Shown here: positions 17,863 through 27,259 of the stretch, piece by piece | Layout of the letters: each line of letters opens with the position of its first letter | How positions within the stretch are numbered: position 1 is the first letter of the stretch | DNA from: Lachnospiraceae bacterium | GTDB taxonomy: Bacteria > Bacillota > Clostridia > Lachnospirales > Lachnospiraceae | Direction: 5' to 3' | Length of the DNA stretch: 64,000 bases | Assembly (NCBI GenBank): GCA_017620255.1 | Contig: JAFZQU010000004.1 | Span: 1 to 64,000, forward strand | The notes under the pieces: generated by a model | The model's database searches: none | What the model saw: only the letters and a program-made list of their open reading frames with translations | Told to the model about the DNA's origin: nothing | Position numbers and translations under genes: made by a program

Positions 17863-20018
17863 CTCTTGAGCCACTTGATCAGAAGTGCCTCGAGATTCTC
17901 GACTTTAACGGGCTTCGCGATAAAGTCATCCATACCGGCTTCCGTGAGCAGCTCTCTGGCCTCTTCCACGGCATTTGCGGTAAAGGCGATGATCGGGATC
18001 TTGCGGTAGGCCGGGAATGCTTCCCGGATCCTCTTTGTGGCTTCCACGCCGTCCATCACCGGCATCATGTGATCCATCAGAATGAGATCGTAGTTGTCTT
18101 TTTCCACGGCCTTAAGGGCCTCTTCCCCGCTGGTCACGCAGGTCGGTTTGATCCCGTAGAGTCCGAGCAGGTTCCGCGCCACATAAAGGTTGACCGTGTT
18201 GTCATCGACAACCAGGACCTTTGCATCCGGCAGGAACAGAATCTGTTCTTCCGTATCCTGTTTTTCTTCCTGTGCATCCGATACTTCAAGCGGATCCGCT
18301 GCGATCTCCTGCGGGATCGAGATCTTGAATACAGAACCTCTTCCGAATTCACTCTCCACTTCGATGGCCCCGCCCATCAGGCGGATCAGCCGCTGCGTGA
18401 TCGCAAGCCCGAGCCCTGTTCCCTCGGCCGCACGGTTTCTGGTACTGTCCACCTGTGAGAACGATTCAAAGATCCGCTCCAGATCCTTCTCCCGGATCCC
18501 GATACCCGTGTCTGCCACGCTGATCTTAAGGTCGATCTCCCTCTCACCGGTCTTCTCATAGGTTACATCGATATGGATCGATCCCTCTGTGGTGAATTTC
18601 ACGGAATTGGAGATCACGTTATTCAGGCTCTGCCTGATCCTTGCACTGTCCCCGTACAGATGCTGCGGAAGATCCGGCACGATATCCAGTTTCATCTCAA
18701 CCGCTTTGCTGCCAAGTCCTAAGGATGTCAGTGTGACAACATCCTGCATGGTCTGTTTCACATCGTATATCCCCGGTGAGATCCCCATGGTTCCGGATTC
18801 GATCCTGGAAAAATCAAGGATATCATTGATAATGACAAGCAGGGCGTGCGCGGATGCGTTCACCTGCGAGGCATACTCTTTGGCCTGACCGGAAAGATCC
18901 TCCTTGAGCATCAGATCGGACAGGGTCACGATCGCATTCATCGGCGTACGAATCTCATGGCTCATGTTGGCGAGAAAATCACTCTTATACTGTGCTGCCT
19001 CCGCGATCTTTCCTTCGTGGATCTGCAGTTCACGGATCATGTCTGCGGTGTTCTGTGCAAGCAGTTGGATCTCGTCACGTCCGTAAGGGTAGGCGCGGAT
19101 CGCATCAACCGTATCATATGCTCTGGTGGATGAAAAATCATTGATCTGTGCAGACAGGTGATTGATCCTGCGGATATGATTATGACTGATAAAGAAAAGA
19201 AGGAGCATTGTTAAAAAGAGCAGCACGACTGCCAGCTGCAGAACCTGCAGACCTGTACTCTTTAAATACATGTTGTTTACGTCCGAGACATTGATCTCCG
19301 TCACGACCAGGCCGATACAGCGGCCGTGGATCACAAGCGGCGTATAGCAGGAATAGGTGTTGCCCCATTTATTGTCCCACTCATACACTTCATCGTACCT
19401 GCATGCATTAAAATAGGTGTCCCACATGAGCCTGTGTTCACTCGGCTCCTCGTAGTAGGAATCACCCATATAAAGGAAACCGGGGTGCTCTTTATCCTCG
19501 GTACGTTCGCCGTCGATCATGTAAACCGTGTAGCGGGTATCTTCCTTGGGAAGCAGGAAATAAGTATACGGAAGACCAAAGGCCTCCCGTGCCTTCTCAA
19601 ACACTAAGATCCAGTATTCCTGCCGGTAGGTGTAGTAGAGGTTCTGCAGTTCCTCCGTCATTTCCTCCGGCATCACATCTGTTTTAAAAGTCTTGCCGGG
19701 GTAGGCTTCTGAAAAAGCCTGATTGAAAGTATTAAGGGCCGTCCGGCATTCCGTGAAGTCATACGGGATCCGGATGTCCTCATAATGTGCATCGTAGTAT
19801 TGCTGATAAGCCAGAAAATCGTCGGGATCCTCCTGGATCAGGCTGGCCAGATAATCGCCGACCTCCATGATCCGGTCACGGCATACCTTCCGGTACTGTT
19901 TCATCTGCGAAAAATACGTAACAACAGCCGTGATCACGATCGTCGTGATCACGAACAAAGAGATCAGATAGGCAAACTGCCTGATCAGTTTGATGTTGTG
20001 CCGCTTTTCTTTTTTCAT
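17859..20018 (-). CDS. hybrid sensor histidine kinase with receiver domain
   Basis: A 719-residue membrane sensor. Transmembrane segments lie near 13-30 and about 250-270 and flank an extracellular sensing region. A HAMP-like stretch follows, then HisKA with the phospho-accepting His354 in FLANMSHEIRTPMNA, a HATPase domain (NVISNSVKFTTEGS, DTGIGI, GTGLGLAI), and a C-terminal receiver with Asp649 in LILMDHMMP. The signal is unknown. No separate response-regulator output gene is adjacent, so phosphate would have to pass to a distant Hpt or regulator. It lies about 20 bases after the Gfo/Idh gene. Confidence 0.92.
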   Translation of the reverse strand: MKKEKRHNIKLIRQFAYLISLFVITTIVITAVVTYFSQMKQYRKVCRDRIMEVGDYLASLIQEDPDDFLAYQQYYDAHYEDIRIPYDFTECRTALNTFNQAFSEAYPGKTFKTDVMPEEMTEELQNLYYTYRQEYWILVFEKAREAFGLPYTYFLLPKEDTRYTVYMIDGERTEDKEHPGFLYMGDSYYEEPSEHRLMWDTYFNACRYDEVYEWDNKWGNTYSCYTPLVIHGRCIGLVVTEINVSDVNNMYLKSTGLQVLQLAVVLLFLTMLLLFFISHNHIRRINHLSAQINDFSSTRAYDTVDAIRAYPYGRDEIQLLAQNTADMIRELQIHEGKIAEAAQYKSDFLANMSHEIRTPMNAIVTLSDLMLKEDLSGQAKEYASQVNASAHALLVIINDILDFSRIESGTMGISPGIYDVKQTMQDVVTLTSLGLGSKAVEMKLDIVPDLPQHLYGDSARIRQSLNNVISNSVKFTTEGSIHIDVTYEKTGEREIDLKISVADTGIGIREKDLERIFESFSQVDSTRNRAAEGTGLGLAITQRLIRLMGGAIEVESEFGRGSVFKISIPQEIAADPLEVSDAQEEKQDTEEQILFLPDAKVLVVDDNTVNLYVARNLLGLYGIKPTCVTSGEEALKAVEKDNYDLILMDHMMPVMDGVEATKRIREAFPAYRKIPIIAFTANAVEEARELLTEAGMDDFIAKPVKVENLEALLIKWLKS

Positions 20019-20038
20019 GTAACCCGCCGTTTACCCCG

Positions 20039-21016
20039 TCATTCAAACGGATATACGATCCCGAACTGCTTCCGGATCGCATCCATCTGCCGCATGATCG
20101 TTAATGTCTCAGCGTGCGGCATCTCTTCACATTCTATCTTACCTTCTTCTATAGCCTTTTTGCAAGAGAGTACTTCATATTCATAGCCCGTGATCTGCTT
20201 TGGTACGACGATCTCTTCCAGGACGGAATAACGTTCGCGGTCCGGCGCATAGACCGTGATCTTCTCCGGGTTGTTGATATTCTGCACGGTGATAAAGCCT
20301 TTATCGCCGCAGATCAGGCCGCGTCTGTCCGTTAAGGCAAACATGGTCGTGAACATGCTCGCCATTTTCCCGTTACTGTATTCGAGCATGACCGTATCCT
20401 GCCCGTCCACGCCCGTTTGCGTGGGAACCATCGAGGCTTCGATCCGCTGAATGTCATCGCCTAAGATCATGCTGGAGAAATTCAGTGTATAGACTGTCAG
20501 ATCCAATAAACAGCCGCCCGCCAGTTCCGGCTTCATCAGGCGTTCATTCATATCGATCTTGTAGCCCAGGTTCGATGCGACTGTCGTCACCTCGCCGATC
20601 TTACCGCTTGCAATGATCTCATCGATGATCTTTCTGGACGGCATGTAACGTGTCCAGATCGCTTCCGTCAGCAGCAGTTTCTTTTCTTCCGCAAGCGCCA
20701 GCATTTCTTCCGCCTGCTTTGTGTTGGCCGCAAATGCTTTCTCGCACAGCACATGTTTACCTGCGTTAAGCGCGGCAAGCGTCCACTGATGGTGGTGTGA
20801 ATGCGGTACGGCGATGTAGACCAGATCGACCTGCGGATCCGAAAGCATCTCCTCATAAGAACCGTATGCTTTCTGCACGCCGAATTTTGCGGCAAATGCT
20901 TCCGCCTTTCTCAGGTCCCTGGATGCGACCGCATAGTTTTCCACGTCCTCCATCCCTGCGATCGTACGTGCCATCACGCCGGCAATGCCACCGGCCCCCA
21001 GTAATCCTACCTTCAT
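20039..21016 (-). CDS. Gfo/Idh/MocA-family NAD(P)-dependent oxidoreductase
   Basis: A 325-residue sugar- or polyol-type dehydrogenase. The N-terminal Rossmann fold starts VGLLGAGGIAGVMARTI, and the family motif is HVLCEKAFAANTKQAE near residue 93, where the usual EKP reads EKA. The C-terminal domain holds the beta-sheet region GGCLLDLTVY. Substrate is unknown. The ATG has a strong AAGGAGGAG site. Same strand as the kinase downstream and the metal permease upstream. Confidence 0.88.
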   Translation of the reverse strand: MKVGLLGAGGIAGVMARTIAGMEDVENYAVASRDLRKAEAFAAKFGVQKAYGSYEEMLSDPQVDLVYIAVPHSHHHQWTLAALNAGKHVLCEKAFAANTKQAEEMLALAEEKKLLLTEAIWTRYMPSRKIIDEIIASGKIGEVTTVASNLGYKIDMNERLMKPELAGGCLLDLTVYTLNFSSMILGDDIQRIEASMVPTQTGVDGQDTVMLEYSNGKMASMFTTMFALTDRRGLICGDKGFITVQNINNPEKITVYAPDRERYSVLEEIVVPKQITGYEYEVLSCKKAIEEGKIECEEMPHAETLTIMRQMDAIRKQFGIVYPFE

Positions 21017-21058
21017 ACCTTCTCCTCCTTTATAACCCGCTTGTTTTCCGGATAAACG

Positions 21059-21898
21059 CTATGCATGCGCACGCAGTTTACCGGCCAGCATACAGATCCC
21101 AAACGCCAGCGCATCTGCCGCGACGATCGTGGCACCGACAGGCGTCCCCGCAAGGATCGACCCGAGGATCCCGGCCAGCGTGCAGATGATGGAAAGGGAC
21201 GCCGAGGCGATCATGACTTTTCCGAAACTGCGGAAAAGGCGCATCGCGGAAAGCGCCGGAAAGATCACCAGCGCGGAGATCAGCAGCGAACCCACAAGAT
21301 TCATGCCAAGCACGATGATCACCGCGGTCAGCACGGCGATCAGCATGTTATAACGATCGGCTTTCACGCCGATCGACCGCGCGAAAGCTTCATCAAAAGT
21401 CACCAGAAAGATCTTATGATAGAACAGGACATACACAGCCAGTACACACACCGAAAGGATCGCGCAAAGCAGCACTTCCCGCGGCGTCAGCGTCAAAATG
21501 GATGTGGAGCCGAACAGCGTCGAACAGACATCCCCTGTCAGATTGGAGGAAGTGGAGAAAAGATTCATCAGCAGATAGCCGAACGCCATCGCGCTTACAG
21601 AGATCATCGCGATCGCGGCGTCTCCTCGGATCTTCGTGTTCTGCCCGCTTTTCAGGATAAAGACCGCGCTGATGACGGTAACGGGCAGTACAAGGAGCAT
21701 CTGGTTCGTCAGCTGCAAAACGGCAGCGACCGCCATCACGCCAAACGCCACATGCGACAGCCCGTCCCCGATAAAGGAATAGCGCTTTAAGACCAGTGTC
21801 ACGCCGAGTAAAGATGCACAGAGTGCGATCAGGAGCGCGACCACCAGTGCATAGCGGACAAACGGATAGGAAAATGCCACGTTCAGTTTCTCGATCAT
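21059..21898 (-). CDS. ABC-3 family metal (zinc/manganese) transporter permease
   Basis: A 279-residue protein with about eight transmembrane segments and the ZnuB/MntB family signature LKRYSFIGDGLSHVAFG near residue 38, plus GMNLVGSLLISALVIFPAL near 200. It would form the channel of a zinc, manganese or iron importer. The ATPase and solute-binding partners are not next to it: upstream is a protease gene and downstream an oxidoreductase. It is therefore an orphan permease here; partner genes may lie elsewhere. Confidence 0.86.
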   Translation of the reverse strand: MIEKLNVAFSYPFVRYALVVALLIALCASLLGVTLVLKRYSFIGDGLSHVAFGVMAVAAVLQLTNQMLLVLPVTVISAVFILKSGQNTKIRGDAAIAMISVSAMAFGYLLMNLFSTSSNLTGDVCSTLFGSTSILTLTPREVLLCAILSVCVLAVYVLFYHKIFLVTFDEAFARSIGVKADRYNMLIAVLTAVIIVLGMNLVGSLLISALVIFPALSAMRLFRSFGKVMIASASLSIICTLAGILGSILAGTPVGATIVAADALAFGICMLAGKLRAHA

Positions 21899-21941
21899 CA
21901 GGGTTGCTCCTCACAAAAGGATCCCCGGTATGCTGTCAGGA

Positions 21942-23588
21942 TCACTCCTTATAGACATACCAGTCGTCATCGTCTTCATCGTAGTAATAAATCTCATCCT
22001 CGTCTTCGTCATAATAGAACACGAGATTGGATTCCTCGTCATAGAGGTAGAGCATATCATCGTCATAGAGATACCAGATCTCTTCTTCGTAGTCATAGAT
22101 CCAGTCGTCGGACGCCGGACCGTCTCCGAAGTCATAGTCGTAACCGTACTCACAGGAACCGCCGCCGCTGATATTACAGCCGTATTCCTTCTCATAGGTG
22201 CCCCAGCCGCCCCAGTCGTTTTCGAATGTGTCATAATCATAATAGTCATCCTGGTCACGCGATACAAAGGCGCGCAGCCAGTCGATGTATTCCTGGTCGA
22301 AGCCGGCTTCTTTATACACGCTGCGCAGCGTGTCGTAAAACTCGGCATCGCCGTAGGGCAGTGACACGGCAAGGCCTGTAAGCTCGTTTTTATCGGAGGT
22401 ATGCCCGTAGTAGGCCACACAGGCTTTGAGCGTGGACATCAGCTTTTTGGCTTCATCACTGTTTTTGTCGATCCCTTCCAGCAGAGCCAGAATATCACTG
22501 ATGTAATAATCCGAAAGCGTCACGTCGCTTTCGTCCGTATCCCACATATCCCAGAATCCGCCGGTAAGACGTCCTCTTGCCTTATGAACACGGCTGTAAT
22601 TTTTTCCGAGGAGTTCATCTTCATGTTTGTACGCATAGGTTTTCCAGGCCGCAAACAGATCCGACACCGTAGACTCGTTGAACAGCGCAACACAGGCGGA
22701 ATCCCCCTCACTGCTGCTCTCGTTTTCCTCAATGACCGCATCGATGATCTTCTTGCCAAGCAGCGGTGTGGAGGCACCGGGATAAGCTTCAAAATACTTC
22801 ATCCACTCTGTATAATTCCAGCCGATCCCCGACTCGAAGTCCTCTGACAGCAGCGTAAACCTGCAAAACGGTGCAAGCGCGTAGCAGGTTTCCAGATTTG
22901 CCATGATGCAGCAGTCCATGCCGATGATATCAAACGTGATATCCGGATGTGCGGAAAAAGCACGTGCCATTTCCGCGATCGTAAGACTGGATTCATCGGA
23001 TTGCCATTCATCGTAACCGAATCCGTATACCGGACCGCCGCCGTGATCCCAAAACAGGAAAAGATAGCGCTCCGCCGGAAAACCGGTTTTGCAGAAACCG
23101 ATAAACTCGGATAAGGTGTCGGCTTCCGTACAGTCTAACTGCCCGAGATCATCCCGGAGGAGTTCCAGGTCATGGTTCCTTACCCGGTAGGTCTGGGCCG
23201 TCTTGGAAGAAATACCGTATTCCTGCCATTCCTTCGTTCCCATGGTCTGTATGATAACGTTGACGTTTTCCCCGACACCTGAAGCGATCATTTCGGCAAT
23301 GTCGCGGCTGGCCTGTCCGTCCTGGCTTTCCAGATCGGAACCGTTCATATAGACCATCACGGTTGCCGAACGCGCGCCCGTATCCATGGACATGGTCTCG
23401 ACATCCAGGGACGTCGTGAGTGCCTGTGACATTTGTTTATCCTGTGTTTCCGTCACATGCTCCGCCACCGGTCCCGTTTCTTCCCGATCCGGCTCCTCTT
23501 CCTCATCCGGCAGCAGCATCAGGATCAGAAATAACACGCCCAGTACTGCAAGGATCACCAGCAGGATCTTTAAAACTTTTTTCCCCAT
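21942..23588 (-). CDS. clostripain-like (peptidase family C11) protease with acidic Tyr-rich tail
   Basis: A 548-residue surface protein. One N-terminal transmembrane anchor (about 5-26) is followed by an acidic linker and a C11 cysteine protease domain. Catalytic residues are His182 in FLFWDHGGG and Cys227 (or 226) in IIGMDCCIMAN. The last roughly 100 residues (coded at about 21945-22245) are made largely of Tyr, Asp, Glu and Trp with two Cys, unlike the rest; I recognise no domain there. It may bind metal ions or the cell wall; that is speculation. Neighbours are a GNAT gene and the metal permease. Confidence 0.85.
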   Translation of the reverse strand: MGKKVLKILLVILAVLGVLFLILMLLPDEEEEPDREETGPVAEHVTETQDKQMSQALTTSLDVETMSMDTGARSATVMVYMNGSDLESQDGQASRDIAEMIASGVGENVNVIIQTMGTKEWQEYGISSKTAQTYRVRNHDLELLRDDLGQLDCTEADTLSEFIGFCKTGFPAERYLFLFWDHGGGPVYGFGYDEWQSDESSLTIAEMARAFSAHPDITFDIIGMDCCIMANLETCYALAPFCRFTLLSEDFESGIGWNYTEWMKYFEAYPGASTPLLGKKIIDAVIEENESSSEGDSACVALFNESTVSDLFAAWKTYAYKHEDELLGKNYSRVHKARGRLTGGFWDMWDTDESDVTLSDYYISDILALLEGIDKNSDEAKKLMSTLKACVAYYGHTSDKNELTGLAVSLPYGDAEFYDTLRSVYKEAGFDQEYIDWLRAFVSRDQDDYYDYDTFENDWGGWGTYEKEYGCNISGGGSCEYGYDYDFGDGPASDDWIYDYEEEIWYLYDDDMLYLYDEESNLVFYYDEDEDEIYYYDEDDDDWYVYKE

Positions 23589-23621
23589 CTTTTCTGTCTC
23601 TTTTCTCTGTTTATTACGGCA

Positions 23622-24413
23622 TCAGATCCGTGAACTTCCCAGTTCCGCCCACGCTGCAATGAAACCCGCATGGTGTGCGACACGTTGTGAGCCGATATTG
23701 GACATACTCGTTCCGTAGAACGGCATATGTCCGGCACGCAGGATATCCTCTTTCAGGATACGGACCAGCAGGGCGCCGAGGTGTTTGCCGCGGGCTTCCC
23801 TGTCCACATCGATCCCGATCTGCCAGAGCGTTTCGCTGTCTGCGCTTGCACCGGCCATCCCCAGGATCTTTCCGTTTGCGACCGCACCAACCCCCAGCAT
23901 GTCCGGAGCGGTTTCCTCAAAAGAATATGCATTCTGAAAACGCTTATCATCCCGAAACTGTTCGATCGATCCGCGGTCATATTTCACGATCGAAATTCCG
24001 GAAGGTGTGGCAGTCTCAGCGACAGCAGCTTCTTCTGTCTCTTCCGGCCGTTCTGCCGGCAGATAGAACGGATGCGCGCTGCCCAGTTTAAAACCGTGCG
24101 GCCTGACGATCTCTTCCAGTTCCCTGAAACGTTCCACGTCCATGAACCAGTCGCCTGACGTCGTTGCATAGCGTTCCCTGCAACAGGCCATGATCTCTTC
24201 CGTTCCGGTAAACAGCAGTTTCCCGTTCACAGCTGCAACCTTCAGGCCGCAATCATCGGAAGTGCGGAATCTGCGCCTTCCGGGAAGCGGCGTAAAGACC
24301 GTGAAATGATTCTCACGATCTGCCACGTCTTCGTATCCGACACAGTAATCCAGTGCCAGTTGTTTATATAATGCATCCTTTGCCTTTGCGTAAAGGCAGG
24401 TATCCTTTTGCAT
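23622..24413 (-). CDS. GNAT-family N-acetyltransferase
   Basis: A 263-residue protein with a C-terminal GNAT fold. The acetyl-CoA binding motif A is IGIDVDREARGKHLGALLV near residues 200-218. The N-terminal half (about 1-120) is a less conserved region seen in two-part GNATs of Firmicutes. Substrate unknown. The ATG lies three bases after the alcohol-dehydrogenase stop codon, with the GAGGT ribosome site inside that gene, so the two are probably translated together. Confidence 0.82.
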   Translation of the reverse strand: MQKDTCLYAKAKDALYKQLALDYCVGYEDVADRENHFTVFTPLPGRRRFRTSDDCGLKVAAVNGKLLFTGTEEIMACCRERYATTSGDWFMDVERFRELEEIVRPHGFKLGSAHPFYLPAERPEETEEAAVAETATPSGISIVKYDRGSIEQFRDDKRFQNAYSFEETAPDMLGVGAVANGKILGMAGASADSETLWQIGIDVDREARGKHLGALLVRILKEDILRAGHMPFYGTSMSNIGSQRVAHHAGFIAAWAELGSSRI

Positions 24414-24416
24414 GTT

Positions 24417-25601
24417 TTACCTCGCTGCCTTGTAGATCGCAAGCATATCCGGCTCACGAAGGACTTTGGCGCTGCCCTTTGCCCCGCCGACACTGACCGC
24501 GCACTTCTTAGCCATTTCCACGCAGTCTTCGTCCGTCGGCTCCACGCCGAGTTCCCGCATATTTGTCGGCATGCCGATCTCACGGTAAAAGTCTTCCATC
24601 GCTTCGATCCCTTTCAGGATGACCGCTTCGTCGTCTCCTTCATCCGGTATCCCCATCACGCGGATCGCAAACTTTTTAAAACGGTCCATACAGTCACGGT
24701 AAACATAGCGTGCCCAGGTTCCCCAGATCGCAGCAAGCCCCGCACCGTGCGCCACATCGTACTTACCGCCCAGTTCCATCTGCAGTTTATGCGGCATCCA
24801 GTCGCCGCCGTCCGTACCGAGTCCCGTCAGGCCGTTGTGCGCCAGGCTCCCGGCCCACATGACCTCGGCTCTTGCATCGTAATCCTGCGGATCCTTTGCA
24901 AGGATCCTGGCCTGCTGCATCACGGTACGGATCAGTCCTTCGGCCAGGGCATCCGTGATCTCCATGTTGCCGCCGTTGCTGAAATAGCGTTCCATCGTGT
25001 GCATCATGATGTCCGTACATCCACAGGCCGTCTGATAATCAGGCAAAGTCATGGTCAGCGCCGGATTCATCAGTGCGAACTTCGGCCGGCAGATCTCATT
25101 GTTATAACCGCGCTTGAGACCACCCTCCTCTTTGGTGATGACCGTTGAATTGCTCATCTCGCTGCCGGTCGCTGCGATCGTCAACACAACGCCTATCGGA
25201 AGGCAGGCCGTCGGGACACGTTTATAGTCGAAGATCTCCCATACATCCCCGGGCTCAGCCACGCCATAGGCGATCACTTTTGCGGAATCGATCACGCTGC
25301 CGCCGCCGACAGCCAGGATCAGGTCGACTTTTTCTTTCCTGCACAGTTCGATCCCTTCATACACCAGCCCGAGTCTCGGATTCGGGACGACACCGCCAAG
25401 TTCCACATAAGAGAGACCCTGCGCGGTCAGTGCCTCTTCCACCCGTTTCAGCAGTCCGGAACGGATCACGCTCCCACTGCCGTAATGGAGCAGGACCTTC
25501 GTTGCGCCAAGCGCTTTCGCTTCCACGCCCGCCCGGTTTTCCGCATCTTTTCCAAAGATCACTTTGGTCGGTGTATAGAACGTAAAGTCTCTCATATTCA
25601 T
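24417..25601 (-). CDS. iron-containing alcohol dehydrogenase
   Basis: A 394-residue group III (Fe-dependent) alcohol dehydrogenase of the NADPH-dependent butanol dehydrogenase/YqhD branch. Seen are FTFYTPTKVIFGKDAE at the N-terminus, the nucleotide-binding run LILAVGGGSVIDSAKVIAYG near 94-113, and metal ligands in CGCTDIMMHTME (Asp and His) and AHGAGLAAIWGTWARY (His). It reduces aldehydes or oxidises alcohols in fermentation. The start has GGGAGGACACGGC just upstream. An 84-base gap separates it from the CrtI-like gene upstream. Confidence 0.9.
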   Translation of the reverse strand: MNMRDFTFYTPTKVIFGKDAENRAGVEAKALGATKVLLHYGSGSVIRSGLLKRVEEALTAQGLSYVELGGVVPNPRLGLVYEGIELCRKEKVDLILAVGGGSVIDSAKVIAYGVAEPGDVWEIFDYKRVPTACLPIGVVLTIAATGSEMSNSTVITKEEGGLKRGYNNEICRPKFALMNPALTMTLPDYQTACGCTDIMMHTMERYFSNGGNMEITDALAEGLIRTVMQQARILAKDPQDYDARAEVMWAGSLAHNGLTGLGTDGGDWMPHKLQMELGGKYDVAHGAGLAAIWGTWARYVYRDCMDRFKKFAIRVMGIPDEGDDEAVILKGIEAMEDFYREIGMPTNMRELGVEPTDEDCVEMAKKCAVSVGGAKGSAKVLREPDMLAIYKAAR

Positions 25602-25685
25602 GCCGTGTCCTCCCGTCTGATTTTTACTGCTCTTACTATTTTACACGTATTTTGTCATTTGGAAAACACTCTGTCTGTTTTTCGT

Positions 25686-27182
25686 TTAAATTTCGACAGG
25701 TCTTCCTTCCCGTTTCAAGATGCGCTGGATCGCAAATTTACCGGAAACGGCTGCGATCGGCAATCCGCCGGGACACATGATCCACTGTCCCGCCAGATAG
25801 AAATTCTTCAGGTTCTTCAGTTCACCCTTCGCACGCAGCTGCTTTGTTCCCTTTGTGGTAATGAAACTCATATAGGCGCCATGGTAAGCATTGCAGTAGC
25901 GCTCATACGTGCGCGGTGTCCAGCAGTCAAGCAGCTCGATCCTGCCTGCAAGGGAGGGGAACTGCGCCACGATCCTTTTTTCCAGTTCGCCGGCCAGACG
26001 TTCCTTTGTCTGCGCGTAAGCGTGCTCATCCAGGCTTTTCCAGAAGGCAAAATCCTCATCCTGCTGTGTGACATTGGTCTGCAACACTGCTTTTCCTTCC
26101 GGTGCAAAAGAGGGTTCGTAAGCAAAATTCTTGACCGACATGCGGCTGAAGCTGTTGCTCCCGATCTGCAGCGGCTCACAGTCAAACACGATCGTTCCTT
26201 CTCCTGCAAAATCACTGTCGACCGCAAAGGCCGCCTGAAAGCCGCTGAAGGTCGGGTAACTCTTCTGATCGGCATAGGCCTTTTGATACTGCGCGGGCAA
26301 GTATTTCTTATCCAGCAGTTTCCCAAACAGGAACCCTGTGTCCACTGCGGAGATTACCTCATCCGCTCTCACAACGGTGCCGTCCGTGAGCACGATCCCT
26401 GCTGCGCGGTCGCTTCTGCCCGCCTTTTCCGTGAGGATACGTTCCACCGGTGCGTTCACATGCAGTTCACCACCCATTTCCCGGAAACGCTTTATGATCC
26501 GGTTTGTCATGGCAAGCGAGCCGCCCACCGGGATCTTTCCGTTCCCCGCAGCCATGGTCGCATAGGAGACCAGGAAGGAATATGCCGTATAGTTATAGCA
26601 CAGGTAGTCTGTCATCATGGTGGAAAGAAGCGGATTCTTAAACATCTTGCCGAAATCTTCCATATTGATCTTGCCGAACGTCTTCATGACCTTAGGCATA
26701 TCAGCCATCTCTTTGCCCATTTCGATATAATCGCGGATCCCCATCATATCGAGCGGTTTTTTGGCCGGTATCACGCAGGTCTTCGCATACTCCACGTGCT
26801 GTATGAACAGATCGATCGCATCCTTATCCTCCGGTGCAAAAGCGGTCAGTTCCTGCCTGGTCCGTTCCAGGTCGTTCCAAAGTGTCAGCGCCTGTCCGTT
26901 CAGGATACTGGTGTAGAACTTTCCCTCATCCACGTATTCCGTCTGCTCATCGATGGCGCCCATCGTCTTCCAGACCTGCCAGAGATCCGTTTTGGGATCC
27001 GTTCCGGTCAGCCAGTGGATGCAGTTGTCGATGTGATATCCCTTGCGGTTCCAGCCCATGCATTCGCCGCCCGCAAGTGCGTTCTTTTCATAGATGGCCG
27101 CATCGTATCCGGCCTTCAGTGCATAGATACCTGTTGATAGTCCGGCGATCCCGCCGCCGATGATCACAATTTTCTTTTTCAT
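25686..27182 (-). CDS. CrtI-like FAD-dependent oxidoreductase (phytoene desaturase family)
   Basis: A 498-residue flavoprotein. The dinucleotide-binding motif is KKIVIIGGGIAGLSTGIYA at the N-terminus followed by YEKNALAGGECMGWNRKG, and a C-terminal FAD motif near LAGQWIMCPGGLPIAAVSGK. No carotenoid genes are nearby, so the substrate is more likely another isoprenoid, steroid or lipid; not known. I chose ATG 27182 because the open frame before it runs into tetR and AGAGG precedes the ATG. It is 77 bases after the tetR gene, which probably controls it. Confidence 0.85.
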   Translation of the reverse strand: MKKKIVIIGGGIAGLSTGIYALKAGYDAAIYEKNALAGGECMGWNRKGYHIDNCIHWLTGTDPKTDLWQVWKTMGAIDEQTEYVDEGKFYTSILNGQALTLWNDLERTRQELTAFAPEDKDAIDLFIQHVEYAKTCVIPAKKPLDMMGIRDYIEMGKEMADMPKVMKTFGKINMEDFGKMFKNPLLSTMMTDYLCYNYTAYSFLVSYATMAAGNGKIPVGGSLAMTNRIIKRFREMGGELHVNAPVERILTEKAGRSDRAAGIVLTDGTVVRADEVISAVDTGFLFGKLLDKKYLPAQYQKAYADQKSYPTFSGFQAAFAVDSDFAGEGTIVFDCEPLQIGSNSFSRMSVKNFAYEPSFAPEGKAVLQTNVTQQDEDFAFWKSLDEHAYAQTKERLAGELEKRIVAQFPSLAGRIELLDCWTPRTYERYCNAYHGAYMSFITTKGTKQLRAKGELKNLKNFYLAGQWIMCPGGLPIAAVSGKFAIQRILKREGRPVEI

Positions 27183-27259
27183 GATTTTTCCTCTTTCTTT
27201 TATGAATTGATAAATGATCCTGTTGATAAGATCCCCCCGGGATCTGTCCGGTCGCCGGT

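Noticed and set aside
21911-22420. Thr/Met-rich reading frame opposite the protease tail
   Set aside because: It is the antisense of the Asp/Glu/Tyr codons of the protease tail and has no ribosome site; a composition shadow.
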